From Mesodorylaimus sp. YZB2_4 (lineage: Eukaryota > Nematoda > Enoplea > Dorylaimida > Dorylaimidae), in NCBI GenBank assembly GCA_030248295.1, contig JASANH010000938.1, forward strand, positions 248,001 through 312,000: a stretch of 64,000 nt of DNA, given 5' to 3'. The position numbers and the translations under genes were made by a program. Shown here one piece after another: positions 34,462 through 49,400 of the stretch (within the stretch, counting starts at the first letter, position 1; every line of letters starts with the position of its first letter). A model generated the notes under the pieces. That model was not told the origin of the DNA. It worked only from the letters and a program-made list of their open reading frames with translations, and made no database searches.

Positions 34462-37400
34462 GTAAGTTGTGACATGTGTTTTCTCCTACCAGTTGGTCTT
34501 AACTTGCAACATCAGCTTCTTCCTGTAAGCGATGCTACGATCCGTTCTGACACCTCCTGATGCAATCCACGTTTATCGTCGGAGTTTATATCCTTGTATG
34601 TAGGTCTGACGATGACGAACTTTTTTTCAGCAAATGAGATGCGAATGCAAGCACAACACGACCGGAGAAAACTGTAAGGAATGCCTGCCATTGTACAATC
34701 AAAGACCATGGCGCAGTGGTACGAGCACAGACCCAAATATATGCGAACGTAAGTTCCTCGCCCTAGCTCAGGATCTGACAACTGTCTGAGCAAGGTAATC
34801 TTTGTTTAGCCTGCCAATGCTTCAGTCATGCGGACGAATGCCGTTACGATCCCGAGATCGAGAAGCAGCGCCTGAGTTTGACACCGGATGGTATCTACGA
34901 GGGTGGCGGTGTATGTGTGAACTGCCGAGTGAGTCTATCCTTGCTCGACCCAGTGACGGGTGTCTGAGATGCCTAGCTTGCGTGGGAATTCTGAGCAGTT
35001 CGACTGTCACAATCTGTTTTCAGCATAATACTCAAGGCGTCAACTGTCAAGAATGCAAATTAAACTACTATCGTCCAGCAGGCGTCTCCCCATACTCGCC
35101 CGATGCTTGCAGGCCATGCGAGTGCAATCCGCTTGGCTCCTTGGACGGCAGCTGCGTCAAGGACGAAACGTTCGCTCGTGATGGCTTGGTAAGGCTATTC
35201 CGTTTTGGTCAAGCAGGATCTTTTGTGCATTGTCGTCATTTTAGAAACCTGGCGATTGTCATTGCAAGCCTGGATTCGGCGGTTCGCGTTGCGACCGATG
35301 CGATATCGGCTACAGGAATTACCCGACTTGTGATCCGTGTCCGTGCAACAGAGCTGGATCAGCTAACTATGCATATTGCGGTGACACATGTGTGTGCAAG
35401 GTCAGTCAACGCCGTATATGGTCCTGGCACATTTCTAAAAAGATAGTCTGACTTTAGAAAAACGTGGAGGGCACATTTTGCGATCGATGCAAACCAGGAA
35501 CATTCAATTTGGACGAAGACAGCCCGGACGGATGCACGCCTTGTTTCTGTTTCGGCATGACAAATAGATGCCGAGAGCTGGAGTGGGACAAAGCTCAGGT
35601 GCTGAGACACTGCGTCTTAGATTTTGTAAAATTTTTATAGTCCTCTGCCTTACAGATTCGTGAACTAAGAGGATGGAAACTGACGGATATGGAAAATCAG
35701 AAATCGGTGTCACTGGCAGGCAATGCAACCTCCGACATCGCCTTAACATTGAACGTTCGAGAAACCCCCGACCGCAGCTTGTTCTATTGGTCTGCTCCCA
35801 AAGCTTATGTTGGAAACCTTTTGACCTCGTACGGTGGCTACTTGGCATACTTCGTATACTACGTGGCTGAGAGTTCGGGAGCCTCAGTTCCTTTACCCGA
35901 TGTTATGTTGAAGGTAAGATTGCTGGGCCTGACTTGATTTGGTTACTCCAACGCTGACAGCCTATGCTCTAGGGAGAATACGCCTCTTTGGAATACTATT
36001 CTCGACAAGAATTTCGAGAACGCGAAAACGTGAGTGTACGAATTCGCTTTCACGAAGATGGCTCTTGGTACGATTCAAAGACGAGACGTCCGGCAGACAA
36101 ATTGCAATTGATGTCCGCTCTGGCGTCGGTGAATGCGTTGATGATTCGAAGCACGTATCACCAGCATCAACTTCAAGCCAGGTAGGTGTCTAGAGGGGAC
36201 ACTGGTCCATGCACTCATCAACACAATGAGGACAATTAAGTTTGACTTGCGCCCACTCGACTTAAAAGCGCCTCGTTTCCCGTACTATTAGAGTTTCGCT
36301 TTCGGCCTCGTTTTCGAATTTCCTTCGCCTGACCCAATTTTTTCAATTGTACTGAATGATTTGACTTGATCCATTTTTGCTTCTATTTTTACCGAACGAG
36401 AACCCGGATGTTTTTGAAACGTAGCCAACGGGCGGATAAAGCCTGACTTTGAAAAATTGGGCGGCTCTTGGCGTGCTAAGGCTTTTACAGTCTGAAACAA
36501 AGGCTGATACCAGATAGCTGCATCGCAAATAGATTTTATGACGATCCAAGCTGACGATTATCCCAAAAAAGTGGTACAGACCTGAAACAGTCGGGCTAGT
36601 TGCGAAACAGCGGGAAAAGGTACTGGCGAATATCTGGCCAGCAAGGACGCAAAAACTCCTCTTCAGTGAGTGACAATGCAGAGCTGTCGTGGTCCGTGCA
36701 CAATCAGACTTTTATTGAGCTAACTTCACACGCCTGCTCTCGGGATGGTTTTTATAGAAAAGGAATCTTCCACTTCGAATTTTTGCGGGGTGTGTCAGTT
36801 TGTGATACATTCATGATGCTTACACATACATGAATGGAATATTTACGGCTGTTGAGGGTGGGCCTTGCTTACTGACTGGATTCACTGGACCAAATACGTT
36901 AGATATAGTTTACTCAAACAAACCTCTTCGAAATCGGGAAGTTTTTAGTTTCTCAAAAAAGCTTGACGTTTTATTGGAATGACTGATGGTTGTTTGCCGT
37001 AAGCCTAGCCATATCTTTATGTTTATTATGCCTCGCTTTCGAGTGCAGCAGTACTCAAACATGAGACATGTTCAGGCATCCAAGTTGGCTTCTTCAGCAG
37101 AGACCGACCAGCGGATTTGGCCTACATTGCAGATAACTGCACGAAGAACAGGCTTTCATTTACAAAGTGCATGCTGTACATGCAAGGTGATTAACCCAGT
37201 TCATTCAATCTTTGCCTTAGGGTTCGAATTCTCTCCCTTCGTTGGCTCTGTCTTTCGTGTTGCATCATAAGCTCCAAGGTATCTAGCTGTTGAAGTAAAT
37301 TTCCTCCGACTGGCATTCGATCAGCTCGATTCCTAAGCGTACTATCAGTCGCTCCATCTTTGGCTCTCCGTCTCCATTCCCGTTGCAACCTTTCCAGACT

Positions 37401-40400
37401 GGTGGTCATTTGTTCGATCATGACCAAAGTCTGTTCCATCACCATCTCGTCGTTTTGTGCTCCTGCTGACGATGGTGAAGTGGACGGCACATTTCGTTTG
37501 TGAACTTTTCGCCGAAGTCTGATGAAGATAAGGAAGTCGTGCCTTTGGATAGTGTCCGATCTGGGCGACGCGTAATCTGGGTAGTGCCTTTGAGGATGGG
37601 CGAGCGAAGTGTGGCCCATGGGGTACCCGTAAGAGAATCTGTTGCCAAATAGCAAAAATGCGAGACAAAAAGATGAGATCAGTTTTTGGAAAGTGCCAAG
37701 CGAGGGGCCGAAATGTCGGAAACGAACGGTGGACTCCAGATCGGTTGGGTGTTGGTGGTGTACATAGGAGGATGATAGGATTCCAGCGAGATAGGTTCTC
37801 CTCGAGCGGCGAGTGAAAGAACGTCGCGTCGTTTAAATAGTTGCTATGTGGTGTACAGTTTTCAGTAATCTTCAGAAACCGGAGACGGCGTGGTGGGCGG
37901 CAGTTATTAGATTCATAGAACTCGTCAAGTGTAGCTTCCGACTAGATTCTATTCTTTTGCTTGACACTTTATTCGAACATGTCGCTTCATTACTGGACTA
38001 AACTGAACTCGGGTGGGCGGCGCTGTCAACACTCGGCCACCTTATGCAAACACGAGGCCCATCGAACGGGGTGTTGGCCGGAATACAGAAGGACGATACC
38101 ATTTCATGGTCACGAACCCGACTGACACCGCGCTCGCCCTTGTCTCGAACAAGGGCCTGTCTGCACCCAACCTCGAACATGCAATGAATGCATCAATGCC
38201 AGAATTAAAGAGCAACTAAATGCATTTCGACTTGGTAATGATGATTCGCTTCAGCGAATTTTTCTGCCCGCCTGACTGACGTCTGTGGACTGAATTGGTT
38301 TTCGTACTCAAATAGTGGTGTCTTGATCAATAAGGGTCATCTACGTCAGTCTCACTCACCATGAACTCCTCAGAGGATAGGGTGAGGGGTGGGCGATGAG
38401 GGTCTGCTTGTATGAACTCCGCGCTTGTGCAAATGACAAAGTGTGAATGGTTATGTTTGCACACAATCTTCAAGGGACCCATGTTCGCGTAATATGTCCT
38501 AGCATTCATATCTTGAATGGGTAGACACTAGGAAAACAAATTCTGCTACCGGCCAAACGCATGTTAGCTGAAAATGTAGTCTCCGAGCAAACAAGCAAGC
38601 AGTGTCCCCGATGTGGCAAGGCAAATATACAAAGAGCCAACAATGCATTCAATATCAACTTATTTGATGTCCTTGTCCACCACATTCAAAACTCGCGTTC
38701 ATGCACTTTTTGGAGAAGAATTTTGCATTCATTTACTCAAGCTTAATGACGCCTGCCAAAATACTGTATGTCTTTCTCTTTCCAGCATTTACGGTGTGGC
38801 CTTGGATTCAGCGGATAGAAATAGATTTGGACAGCGAGAGAAAGTGACCAGCGTTGAACAGTGTGAATGCCCAGCCACATTCACAGGGTTGTCATGCGAG
38901 GTATACTTGTCAGGAAGGAAGTTACAGCGGATACAGTAGGCAAAGACAAGGCTTTTATAGACTTGCCAAGACGGCTATAGACGAGTCAACAACGCCTTGC
39001 AAAACGGCAAGTGCGAACAGTGCGTCTGCCACGGGCATTCCTATCGATGCGATCCGTTCACTGGTCACTGCTTGGTAGGTTGCACTACTAGCGGTTACAG
39101 TATCCCAATGAAGGAGACAAGCGGTCCATTTTAGGAATGCCAACACAACACAACTGGTGCCCGCTGCGAGCACTGTCTGCAAGGCTATTATGGATCACCA
39201 AATCTTGGCGGTGAGGCTGGGGCTTGCCGTCAATGCGGTTGCCCATTGACAAATGCCAAAAACAACTTCAGTCCAACCTGCAGTGCTGCCAGGCATGGCG
39301 TGTCTGCTTCGGACACAGATTATGTTTGCACGGCTTGCGGTACTGGATACATGGGCAACAAATGCGAAATGTAAGTTTATGATGGCGTAACATGGACATA
39401 TCAAGGCTTGAGATTTCAAAAATACAGGTGTGCGGACGGATTTTTTGGCGATCCAGCCACACCGGGCGGTTACTGCCAACCGTGCACATGTAGCGGCAAC
39501 ATCGATCCGGCGGCCATCGGAAACTGTGATAGGACGACTGGTCGCTGCTTGAAGTGCATTGGGAATACGGAAGGCGACAAGTGCGAGCGGTGTAAACCTC
39601 AATTTTATGGCGACGCTTTGCGGCACGACTGTCGAGGTGGGTGGTTTGTATGTATGTATGACCTTGAACAGATCTAGCAAGGATGCTTTAGCTTGCGGAT
39701 GCAACGCCTACGGAGCAGTCAGTGCTATTTGCAACAATCGAACTGGTGAATGTGAATGCAAACTGAACTACGTTGGCCTGCAGTGCGACCGATGCAAAGT
39801 AACGGGTTGGTCTAAGTTTTTAGTTAAGAGCCATCAATGCCTTTTTCATTTCAGGAAGGCAATGGAGACATCGAAAATGGATGCCCTCCTTGCCAGTGCA
39901 ATGTAACAGGCTCGCACACTGAACGATGCGATGGCCTGTCTGGACAATGTCAGTGCAAGCCGGGTGTATTCGGAAAACGATGTGACACGTGTCTCACTGG
40001 CTATTTCGGCTTTTCCAGTTCTGGATGCCAATGTAAGCTCGTTAAAGGCCCTGCGCTGTAGATCATAGAGAAAGCGGGCTTATCTTATCGCAGATTGCGG
40101 CTGTTACGCTTTGGGATCTGTGGAAAATGGAAAATGTGACCTGTTCACTGGGCAGTGCATGTGCAGACCTCATGTAACTGGCCAGAGGTGCACATTGTGC
40201 GAGGTAAAGCCCTTGCTTCTCATTACATGCATATTTCTAACTGCGTCTGGTTTAGGATGGATATTTTAATCTTACGTCTGGCGAAGGCTGTCAGGCGTGC
40301 GATTGTCATCCAGAAGGCTCTGAGGGCAATGTGTGCGACTTGCAGACTGGTCAATGCCGATGTAAAGCTGGTGTCACGGGGTTGAGATGCGATAAGTGCG

Positions 40401-43400
40401 CACCAAATCACTACGGTTTGTCACGAGATGGATGCAAGAGTATGTTTGATGCACATTTTCAGGCTGACATGATGTCCATATGATTGTCCTATTGCAGAGT
40501 GTCCAGTATGCCCTGCTGCTGGTCACGTCTGCGATCCAGTGACCGGCCAGTGCGTATGTCCTCCGCACACTGTGGGCGACATGTGCGAATCGTGTGCCGA
40601 TGATACTTGGAATTATCACCCGTTGAAAGGATGCGAACTATGCCAATGCAATAGTGGGGGCTCAGCCGGGCCGAGCTGCGATAGAGTAACCGGGGCGTGC
40701 GTATGCCGAGATGGGTACACTGGTCGAAAGTGCGATCAATGCACACCTGGACATTTTGGATTCCCCGCTTGTCGTCGATGTCGTTGTCACGAGGCCGGTA
40801 CTGATCCTAGCTCGTGCCACGCAGAAAGAGGCTGCTCCTGCGATGATCAAGGACAGTGCCCGTGCAAGGTAAGTGATGCAGGGGGAGTAACTGAAAAGCA
40901 GATTGACAGCTGTTTTATCTGGTTTTAGAAAAACGTGAAAGGTCAAAAATGTCGAGAATGCACACCATCCTCATTCAGTTTGGAAGCTGGCAATCCGAAC
41001 GGATGCACAGAATGCTTCTGTTTCAACCGAACAAATTTCTGTATCCAGTCGTCATACGTATGGCAACAGGTGGGCCGAGGTTTCTGAATTTTATGCAAAC
41101 ACCCAACCGACACCCCAACTTTGATCATTGTTGTACATCATAGGGTACGACATGGCTGGAGTAACCAATTCCTCACTCGTTTTAGATCAATGCTCCAAAT
41201 CGACACGTTTTCTTCGCTCAACCGTGGCAATACTATCAGCAACAGCACGGTTTGCAGGTGTTCCCCAGCGAGCCAGCCACTCTGAACTCCTACCCCACCG
41301 ACCACAAACCCATCTACTGGCCTCTTCCAGGACCCTTCATTGGCGATAAAGTGACCTCGTACAATGGCCATCTGCGTTTCCAAGTAACTAATCACAACGG
41401 CAACTACTTGGAGGGACCAGCCAGACCCGAAGAAAGGTATTTCGAGTACTACCCATTGGTCGTGCTGATTGGAAATCATCGAGTCATCTTGGAACACTAC
41501 AAGACTCGGGCTGAAATCACAGATACTGGGACGTATGTAGTGAAATTGAGAGAGGTAAGACTCCGTGTACCATCGCACGGAGCCATCATTGAGTCCGAGT
41601 GCTTTGCAGGACCACTGGAAAGCTCGGCACCACAAAGAGGTCCCAGTCACTCGTCAGATGATGATGGTAGCGCTTCAGAATGTGCAGGCTGTGTACGTTC
41701 GAGGAACCTTTATCGAACGTGCCAGTGAAGCGAGGTAAGTTCCTGTCCCTTTTATCGTAGTGACGATAAGCATGGGCACCTCTCCTTTTTCAGCTTGTCC
41801 GAAATAAGCCTTGATGCTGCGGTTTGGGACAATACGACCATAGCTCTCATCTCGAACAATACTGCTGTCGGTGTGGAGGCGTGCGACTGCCCTACTGGCT
41901 ACGCTGGTATTTCCTGTCAAAATCCGGCCGATGGATACTGTAGAAAGAAAAAACCGAACTACTTGGATAGCGAGAACGTCCTGGACTTGGTTGGATCAGC
42001 AGAACCATGCGCTTGTCACAGTCATTCGAGGACGTGTGATCGAGAAACTTGCAAGTGCACTGTAAGTCTGTTCAATGTGCTTTTCCGCCTTAAGTGACAG
42101 CATTGTTTTAGAATTGCGAGCACAATACCGCTGGAGATTTCTGTGACTATTGCGCCCCTGGATACTTCGGCGATGCCAGGGAAGGCACGCCAAATGACTG
42201 CAAAAAATGCGCTTGTCCTTTGGAGGACAACAGTTTCAGCAAGACTTGCCACGCCGTGCCAACGCATCCAGGAGGCAAAGGCTACGTGTGCGACTATTGT
42301 GAAGAAGGATACACTGGCCCATATTGCGAGAGGTAAGTTTCTGATGTTCCGAACTTAGAACAATGGGCTCGTACCTTAGAATTTGGCCAACGCTTTTGCA
42401 AACTCTTTCAGCTGCAAAGAACGTTTCTTCGGCGACCCGACTGTACCCGGCGGAAAGTGCACGCCGTGCAGCTGCAATCGCGATGGTTCTCTTTCGGACA
42501 CTTGCGATCGGATAACTGGTCAATGCCAGTGTCGTTCAGGTGTCACTGGACGCGACTGCTCCGAATGCAGACCCAGACACGCGTTGATTGGACGCGAATG
42601 CCAATGTAAGAATTGCAAAGTAGAATTGGAGAACGAATCTTCTGGAAGCTTGTCCTTTAGCTTGCGATGTGGGATGCACTCGAGACTTGATGACGGATGT
42701 GGATGGCTTGGAAGCTATCTTCGGCTCCTACAATTTCACTGGCCTCGTGCCAGCGCCGTGGGGACGCCTAGCTTCGATCGAGAATCGCACCCTGGCCATG
42801 GAAAGGAGAAGTCAGGATATCAAGAAGGGCGAGACCGAGGCTCGTGACATGCTAAAGACACTGGGTGACGTTAAGAAGCCACTGTCGGGGGCTAAGAAGG
42901 TCCTAGAAGACGCCGAATTTATCAAGCAGCGTCTGGAAAAGGCCGAAGAGAGAATGCAGCAGTTCCCATCCCAAAGCCAAGAAATCGTGACGGATATCCA
43001 CAAAGCGTATGCTAGAGTGCAAGAGTTAGCACAGCTTCTAGGGAGGTATCATGCCGGAGGTGGCTTCAATCGCACGTTGGTACCGGGTGAAGTTAACCGA
43101 TGGGTTGACGAAGCTACGACGCTGCTGGCCGAAATGCGTAATAGGACTGAGTATTTAGAGAAGCGATTTAATAGAGCCGACTTGGAGTTGAGGTAACCAA
43201 GCGGTTTAGTTGCTCATGCTTCCGACAATTTTCCATGTCCCGTGCACTTTAGCCGTACCAAAGAGCTGCTGAACGAATTGGTCAAACGCAAGTTCAACGA
43301 CACCATGTTCGAGGCCCTTCGTCGTCGTATCAATAATCTGACCAAAAGCCTGGAAGATGCTCGCACGATCGTGTGGGATACGGTTCGTCACCGGCTTAAC

Positions 43401-46400
43401 TTGGTGGACAACGTCACTTCTATCGACAAGAAAATGGTAGCACAGTACGAGGAGTATCTGATGAGGATCAAAGAACTGAATGCGACAGCAGCTGATCTGA
43501 CTCACGATGCCAAGGATAAATTGCAAGGATCCAAGATGCATCTGCTGAACATTCACGACGACTACACTGTAAGTGTGGCTTGCCAGTGAACCGATTGGTT
43601 GGCACAGCGCAAGAAGGGGGTGGGGCAGGGAACAGGGGGTGAGGAGTGGTGAGAGTTGGATGACCTATCAACCGAATATCTAAATCCGCTATTTTAGGAG
43701 TCGAACTTCAGCTTGATTCGGAAAATCGAAAATCTGACCATCGATTGCGAGATGTTGGCTAATCAGTTGGCCAATCTGTTGCCCGAGTATCAACGCGAGT
43801 GGGTTGAACCATCTCAGAGTTACGCGGCTTTGTTGGAATCGAATGCAGAATTGATTAAAAAGTATGGCTGATGAAGTCAGGCGGATTTGGCAATGCGTGG
43901 AGGGTGGCTTGTACTTTTTAGCTCTTTTGTTACAACGAGAAATGCATCTCAGTGGGCAGTCAAGGCAGCTCAGGCTTACCAAGAAATCGAGGGAGCATTG
44001 TTCAATGCCAGCAGAGCCGCCCACGCTGCCAAGAACACGTCTGGACGGACTCTACAAGAAGTAAGTATAGTTGGGTTCCGAGGCGAGGTCTCAAGGAGAT
44101 TTTAAATTTCTGATGAGTGCAAATCTGAATTATATAATCTGAGATTCTTTTATAAACGCGGGTGTTGTCTATTTCAGACCACGGATCGCGCTATTGTGGC
44201 CAACTCAGACAAGTCGCTGACGCGCAGCACGGAGCTACTGCGTGAAGCACAAGCCTTGGACGTGACTGGTTTGAGAGACTCTTTGAAAAAGCAGAACATG
44301 TCCTTGGGTGATTTGGACGAGACATTGAATGCGAACAAGAAGGAACATATCGAGGCAACGAAACGTTTCGACCAATTTGACAGTAAGTGCAGATTTGTGG
44401 CAATGAGGAAGGCGAGGCAATCGTGTTTGCTCTTAGCCATGAATGACCGTGTGCAAGCAGTCACGGAACAAGCGAAAAGGATTCTCGGACAAGCTCAGGA
44501 TGCGGAGAAGAAAACGAAAGAAATCGTGCAAAACATTCACGAACTTAATTCGAAAGTGCAAGAGCTGGTCACGTCGACTGGAAAGGGCATCACAAATATT
44601 ACTGAGAGAGGTAAGTGGCGGTTGTTATTTGGATGCTCCGAGGTCTTACTTGAATCTTGTTGGCAGTCTTGTCCAGAGAGGGTTTATTGCACTTTTTCAT
44701 ACCCTCTTTCAGTTATGCAATCATTCGACAATGTGAAGAAAGCCAGGCATAGTTTGGAAAAAGTACGCGTACAGGCAGAAAAAAATGATGAGAAGGTGGA
44801 AAATTTGACGAGGAGGCTATTATTGCTAAAAGAAAAGATCGCCCTGGCACGAGGCAAGGCATCTCAGGTAAGCGAAAGACCTAAGTAGATTCGAAAGCCC
44901 AAATTCAAGACACCCCTTTTTAGATCAAGCTTTCTGTCAAATCCAAGGATTACGGCGTGTGCTCTCGCTCGTACCTGTCACCTGCAGTGCCTAGTCCTAT
45001 CAGCACCATGCATTTGGAGTACAAACCGAGCCACGATGTCCGAAATGCGACTATCTTCCTAACGCAGACGGAGCAGAGTAGAACGGTACGCATGTTATTT
45101 GAAGGACGGTACTGTGGAGTGATCGATACGGGTACGTTTTTTTCAGCGTCCGTCTGAATACATGGCAGTCGAGCTACGAGGACAAAGAATAGTATTTTTA
45201 TGGAATGTGGGAGGTGGAGACAGAATGGTCACTAACCTTATGCGCATCGATCCTATCCCAGAGAAGTCACTGAAGACGTGGTACAATATCGACATCGAGA
45301 GGTATACTGTAAACAGCATGAATTCATTTTCCTTTGGTTGTGAAAAGCTTATTTTTAGACGTGGGAACTCAGCTACACTTAACGTGTCTTTGGTTCCGAA
45401 TGGGAAGCCACCTACCGACGTCAGCAAGATTTCGTACGACGGTGGTGGGGAGTCCCTCATTTTCAACACAATACCAGGCTCGACCTTGATCAGCTTGGGA
45501 GTCCCATCCCCTTCCTCGAGTCCTACTGGCGGTGTCAGTCGAATCGCTCGTTATCGCATGCCCTTGGAAGGATCGCCATTGCACTTCTACGGTACTATTG
45601 GCGATATACGAGTGGACAATACGAAACTGTCTTTGTGGAACTTCGTGCACGACTCTGGACAGTGCTTGGCCAGCTTCTCTGAGTAAGAATAAGAATAACA
45701 ATACATGTTGAGGTATTTGAAACATTAGACTCTGTCCTTTAGAATCGATGAACCAGAAGGCGGATTGAGCAAATCTTTCTTATTCGACGATGGTTTCGCT
45801 CAATTGGCTGCTTCTCCCTACGGATACGACTCGAAAACGAGCAATATCCAGATCGTCTTCGCAACTTATTCCGAAAATGGATTGATCTATTTCAGAGGCA
45901 ATCAAGTAAGTTGTGGGCACCTTGACTCTCTGGCTACCGTGCTAATAGTTATACGATCTAGAACGACAAAGACTTCGTCTCGATCGAACTGTCTGATGGT
46001 CAGATCGTGTTCCAATTTTATCTCGGAGGCAACTCGAAACTGCGACTGACGTCGAGAGAATCGTATAATGACGGTCGATTCCACACAGTGGTCGCGAAAA
46101 GGCATTTGACCAATGGTATTTCATCTTAGCTGTAACTATCGAAAACTCAGTATGGCAAACCTGCTTCGCTTTTAGGCAGTCTCAGTGTCGACGGCGAGGG
46201 CGATTTCGCGACGGAGTTGACTCCCGGACAGCTGGTCGATTTGAACGTACGCTCGTCCGAGCACTACGTAGGAGGAGTGCCCTTGAGCTTTAACAAAAAC
46301 ATTTGGAGTCAATATGGCATCAACTGGGAAGGCTTTTACGGTTGTATCGTCAAGCTGACTCCCGCGCAAGGCGAAGAACTGGACATGAGCACGGCCATTC

Positions 46401-49400
46401 AAAGTCTGAACGTCAAACCGAATTGTATCCAGCAGAATGATCGATTCGTTCTTTCAAATCGGCCGATCAGTTTCTCCGGCGAAGGTCTGTTCGTGGTGTC
46501 CGGCCTACAGTTGGATCCCGTCAGCACGATAGCATTCAATTTCCGCACAGCGACGGCTGACGGCATCCTACTTTATCAGAGTAGCCGTCTGAGTACGCGC
46601 AGACGTCGGGATACTCGGGGAAAGGTGAGCGCATTTCAGTCTTCAGTCACTGCTGTTTCCAAGCATCATACCACCTTTGACTTAGGGATTCTATGTCGTC
46701 TACCTGAACGGAGGGCGTGTGTACGCTCGAATTGGACAAGAATCTGGTGGAGCGCATGTCGTCTTACAGTCCAGCTCGGCACACGCTTTGAATGACGGCC
46801 GTTGGCACACTGTCGTCCTCAAGCGAAACTACAAGGAGTGAGTAGTAACTATTAGCTTACGACCACCTTGCATAATTCTTTCCCTGCCCTTTCAGAATCG
46901 GTCTGTACGTCGATGATGTACTGGGCCAGAAGTCTAATTTGAAAGATGGCGATGAGGCTATCGTATCTCGCAGTGGTCAGCTGTTCATGGGTGGTGTGGG
47001 CAAGTCTCAGTACCCGACCGACGAACTGCCTAGTTATCACGCCTACAGCGGCTGCATTTCGGACGTGTTTCTAAATTATGAGTAAGAGCTGTGCTCCTTG
47101 TAAGAAAAATTCAGGACAGTGTACCTCTCTGTTTAGACGAATCAATCTGTTACCGCAGAGACAGGACAACGCCTACCTGGGTCAGTGTAATGCTACTTTG
47201 TACCAAGTAACCACTACAGGTATGCGGAACGTTGCACGAAGGGGCAACTAACTTCTCTTTTTGACTTTCGAGGTTCTTCAATCTCAGACTGGGGTGAACT
47301 GTAGGGTACATTTACGGGCCTATTCACATGTGCGCTTACAATCACACTGCAAAAGCGATCCTAGCTTGCCTGCTGGTTTTCTGATTGGGCTCTTTATAAC
47401 TTAATGAACTACCTAAAGGTGGCATTCTGGCCGAGGAACCGCTGCTGTCCGATGGCGAAGAAGCAGTGTTCGCCGATGATGGTTTCGCCTCGAGGCACTC
47501 GGATCATGTTGAACAGGCGGAGAGGAAGAAATCAAAGTTAATCTACGAACCACCAATCGCATTGGAGGAACAAGATCACAAGCGACTGGCGCCGATGGGA
47601 CACGATGAAGGTTGTGGATGAGTTCTTTGTGGTTTCGAATGAGCTGTTGCTATCGTGCTCCATACTAATGCCACATTTGTCAGTTACTGCAGTTCTTGAT
47701 CGATGCTCTTGTCTCGGCACCTTTTGGCTTGTGGAAAGGCGGGCGGTATTTGGTTGCTAATTGCTGGGGTTTTGTTTGCTACTGTTTTAATCATTGGACT
47801 GGCGCTTGGTGCTCAAGAGCCCTGATTTGCGGCTTGGCTCCTCGCTCGATACTACGGGCACACTTACTTCAGGACTTGGTTGCCTGAGGTCGAATGGGTA
47901 TGCGTGGGATACGTGCATGGTACTGCTAGCCTTGAGTGCAATGTTGCAAGTGACACTGTGGATTGTCACATTTTTGTGTTTTTTGTAGCATGCTTGTTAT
48001 TTCGCTGTTTTCTAACCAGCTTTCCTCGCACTTCGTTGTTATTTTGCTGGCACGCCTCTTGCTGATTCTATGTAGCGTTCTAATTCGTCATGTTTCCTTT
48101 CAGCTCATCCACCTGAGGAAGAGACTCTGCCCATGGATGACACGACCACGTCGACTCCCGTTCCAGCTACAACTACACCCCAGCCCATAATTACTGTAAG
48201 CCTCATTATCCCATTTAGCCCGCGGTTAGCTTGAAGCATGCACCCCTTTTTCAGTGCTCCCAATCCACCTACTTGACTCCGATACCTGCCGCAGCACTGT
48301 ACGGAGTCACCAGTGAATCTTTTAATCGATTCCGACAGCCACAGAAATTTGACACGTCAGAGTAAGTCTGCACTTTTTAGCCACACAAACCATAAAAAGC
48401 GCACAACTCTCCAAAATCTGATGCATTTTTTCTATATAGCATGACTTTCTGGATGGAGTTCCGGACTGATCAACCGAACGGAGTGCTCCTGGCTTGGCCT
48501 AACAAGAACTGGCGAAACTATTTCTTGGTCTTGTTGGAGAATGGCGTTGTTGTCTTGAAAACGAAAAGTTCACGCACGGAGACTGAAGCGTCAGGCTCGT
48601 CGGATCCTTCGAGAAATTTAGCTGATTCCCGTTGGCATAGTGTATCCATCATCAAGAAGAAACGCCAGATTTCGATGGAAATAGATGGCCTGGACAATCA
48701 AATCATTAAAAACGTCCCAGAGAAGCCTACTCTGAAAATGAAGGGTGGTTTGGTGATTGGCGCAGTACCTAAGCGATTGAGTCGACGACCCAACATGACC
48801 TTCGTCAATTTCGTTGGTTGCATTCGTAATTTCAGTATCAATAATGAAATACAAAAGTTGGTCGGCGTGAAAGGACAGCGTGGTGCCTATCCTTGCTACG
48901 AGCCACAACCTCCCGGCATATATTTTCCTGGAGATGGGTTCGTCAGATTCGGTAAGCTAATAGCTTGTTACTGCAGGATTATCTGCTCTAAACCGGTTAT
49001 TTGGATTTCAGATAAAGGCACCGAAATCGGCTTATCGGTCGTCGACCTTGAATTCCGCAGCGACAATACTTCAGAAGCGATTCTGATGATGGCTACAATC
49101 CCGTACGCGGAAGCGGGATACTTTTCCGTCGAGCTACACAACGGCCAGGTAAGCACCATGCTCTGGTACTCGTGCGATGCAGTGGTAAGGCGACATGTGA
49201 TACCCTGACCCACATATACGACGTCTTCTAGGTACGCGCCGTTATCAAGCCACCAGGAAACGGTGGTTCTGGCTCGATAAGCATCTTGGACAGTGTGACT
49301 CCGAAAGAGCTCTGTGACAACACGTGGCATCGCGTGCGAGTTGAGATAATCGGATTGAAGTTCAGTCTGCGAGTTGATGAAGAGGCAACCAAGATCGGAT

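Larger units (their letters stand above)
36182..38785. other. Large laminin intron 15, host of a candidate nested gene
   Basis: A 2.6 kb intron that splits the L4a domain. It contains the antisense two-exon candidate at 37191-37765 and its TATA-like box. The rest (36.2-37.1 kb and 37.9-38.7 kb) shows no coding signal. Confidence 0.6.
34631..42605 (+). other. Laminin alpha block: LE repeats with two L4 domains
   Basis: Cysteine-rich LE modules (for example [15 protein letters not shown] and [13 protein letters not shown]) run through exons 9-30. L4a lies between 35598 and about 38880 (RELRGWKL ... [15 protein letters not shown]), split by the 2.6 kb intron 36182-38785. L4b lies at about 41070-41880 ([22 protein letters not shown]). 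Each L4 is inserted into an LE module, as in alpha1/2 chains. Confidence 0.88.

Noticed and set aside
37200..37235. GGTTCGAATTC reminiscent of a tRNA T-arm
   Set aside because: No acceptor stem, D-arm or anticodon arm at the right distances.
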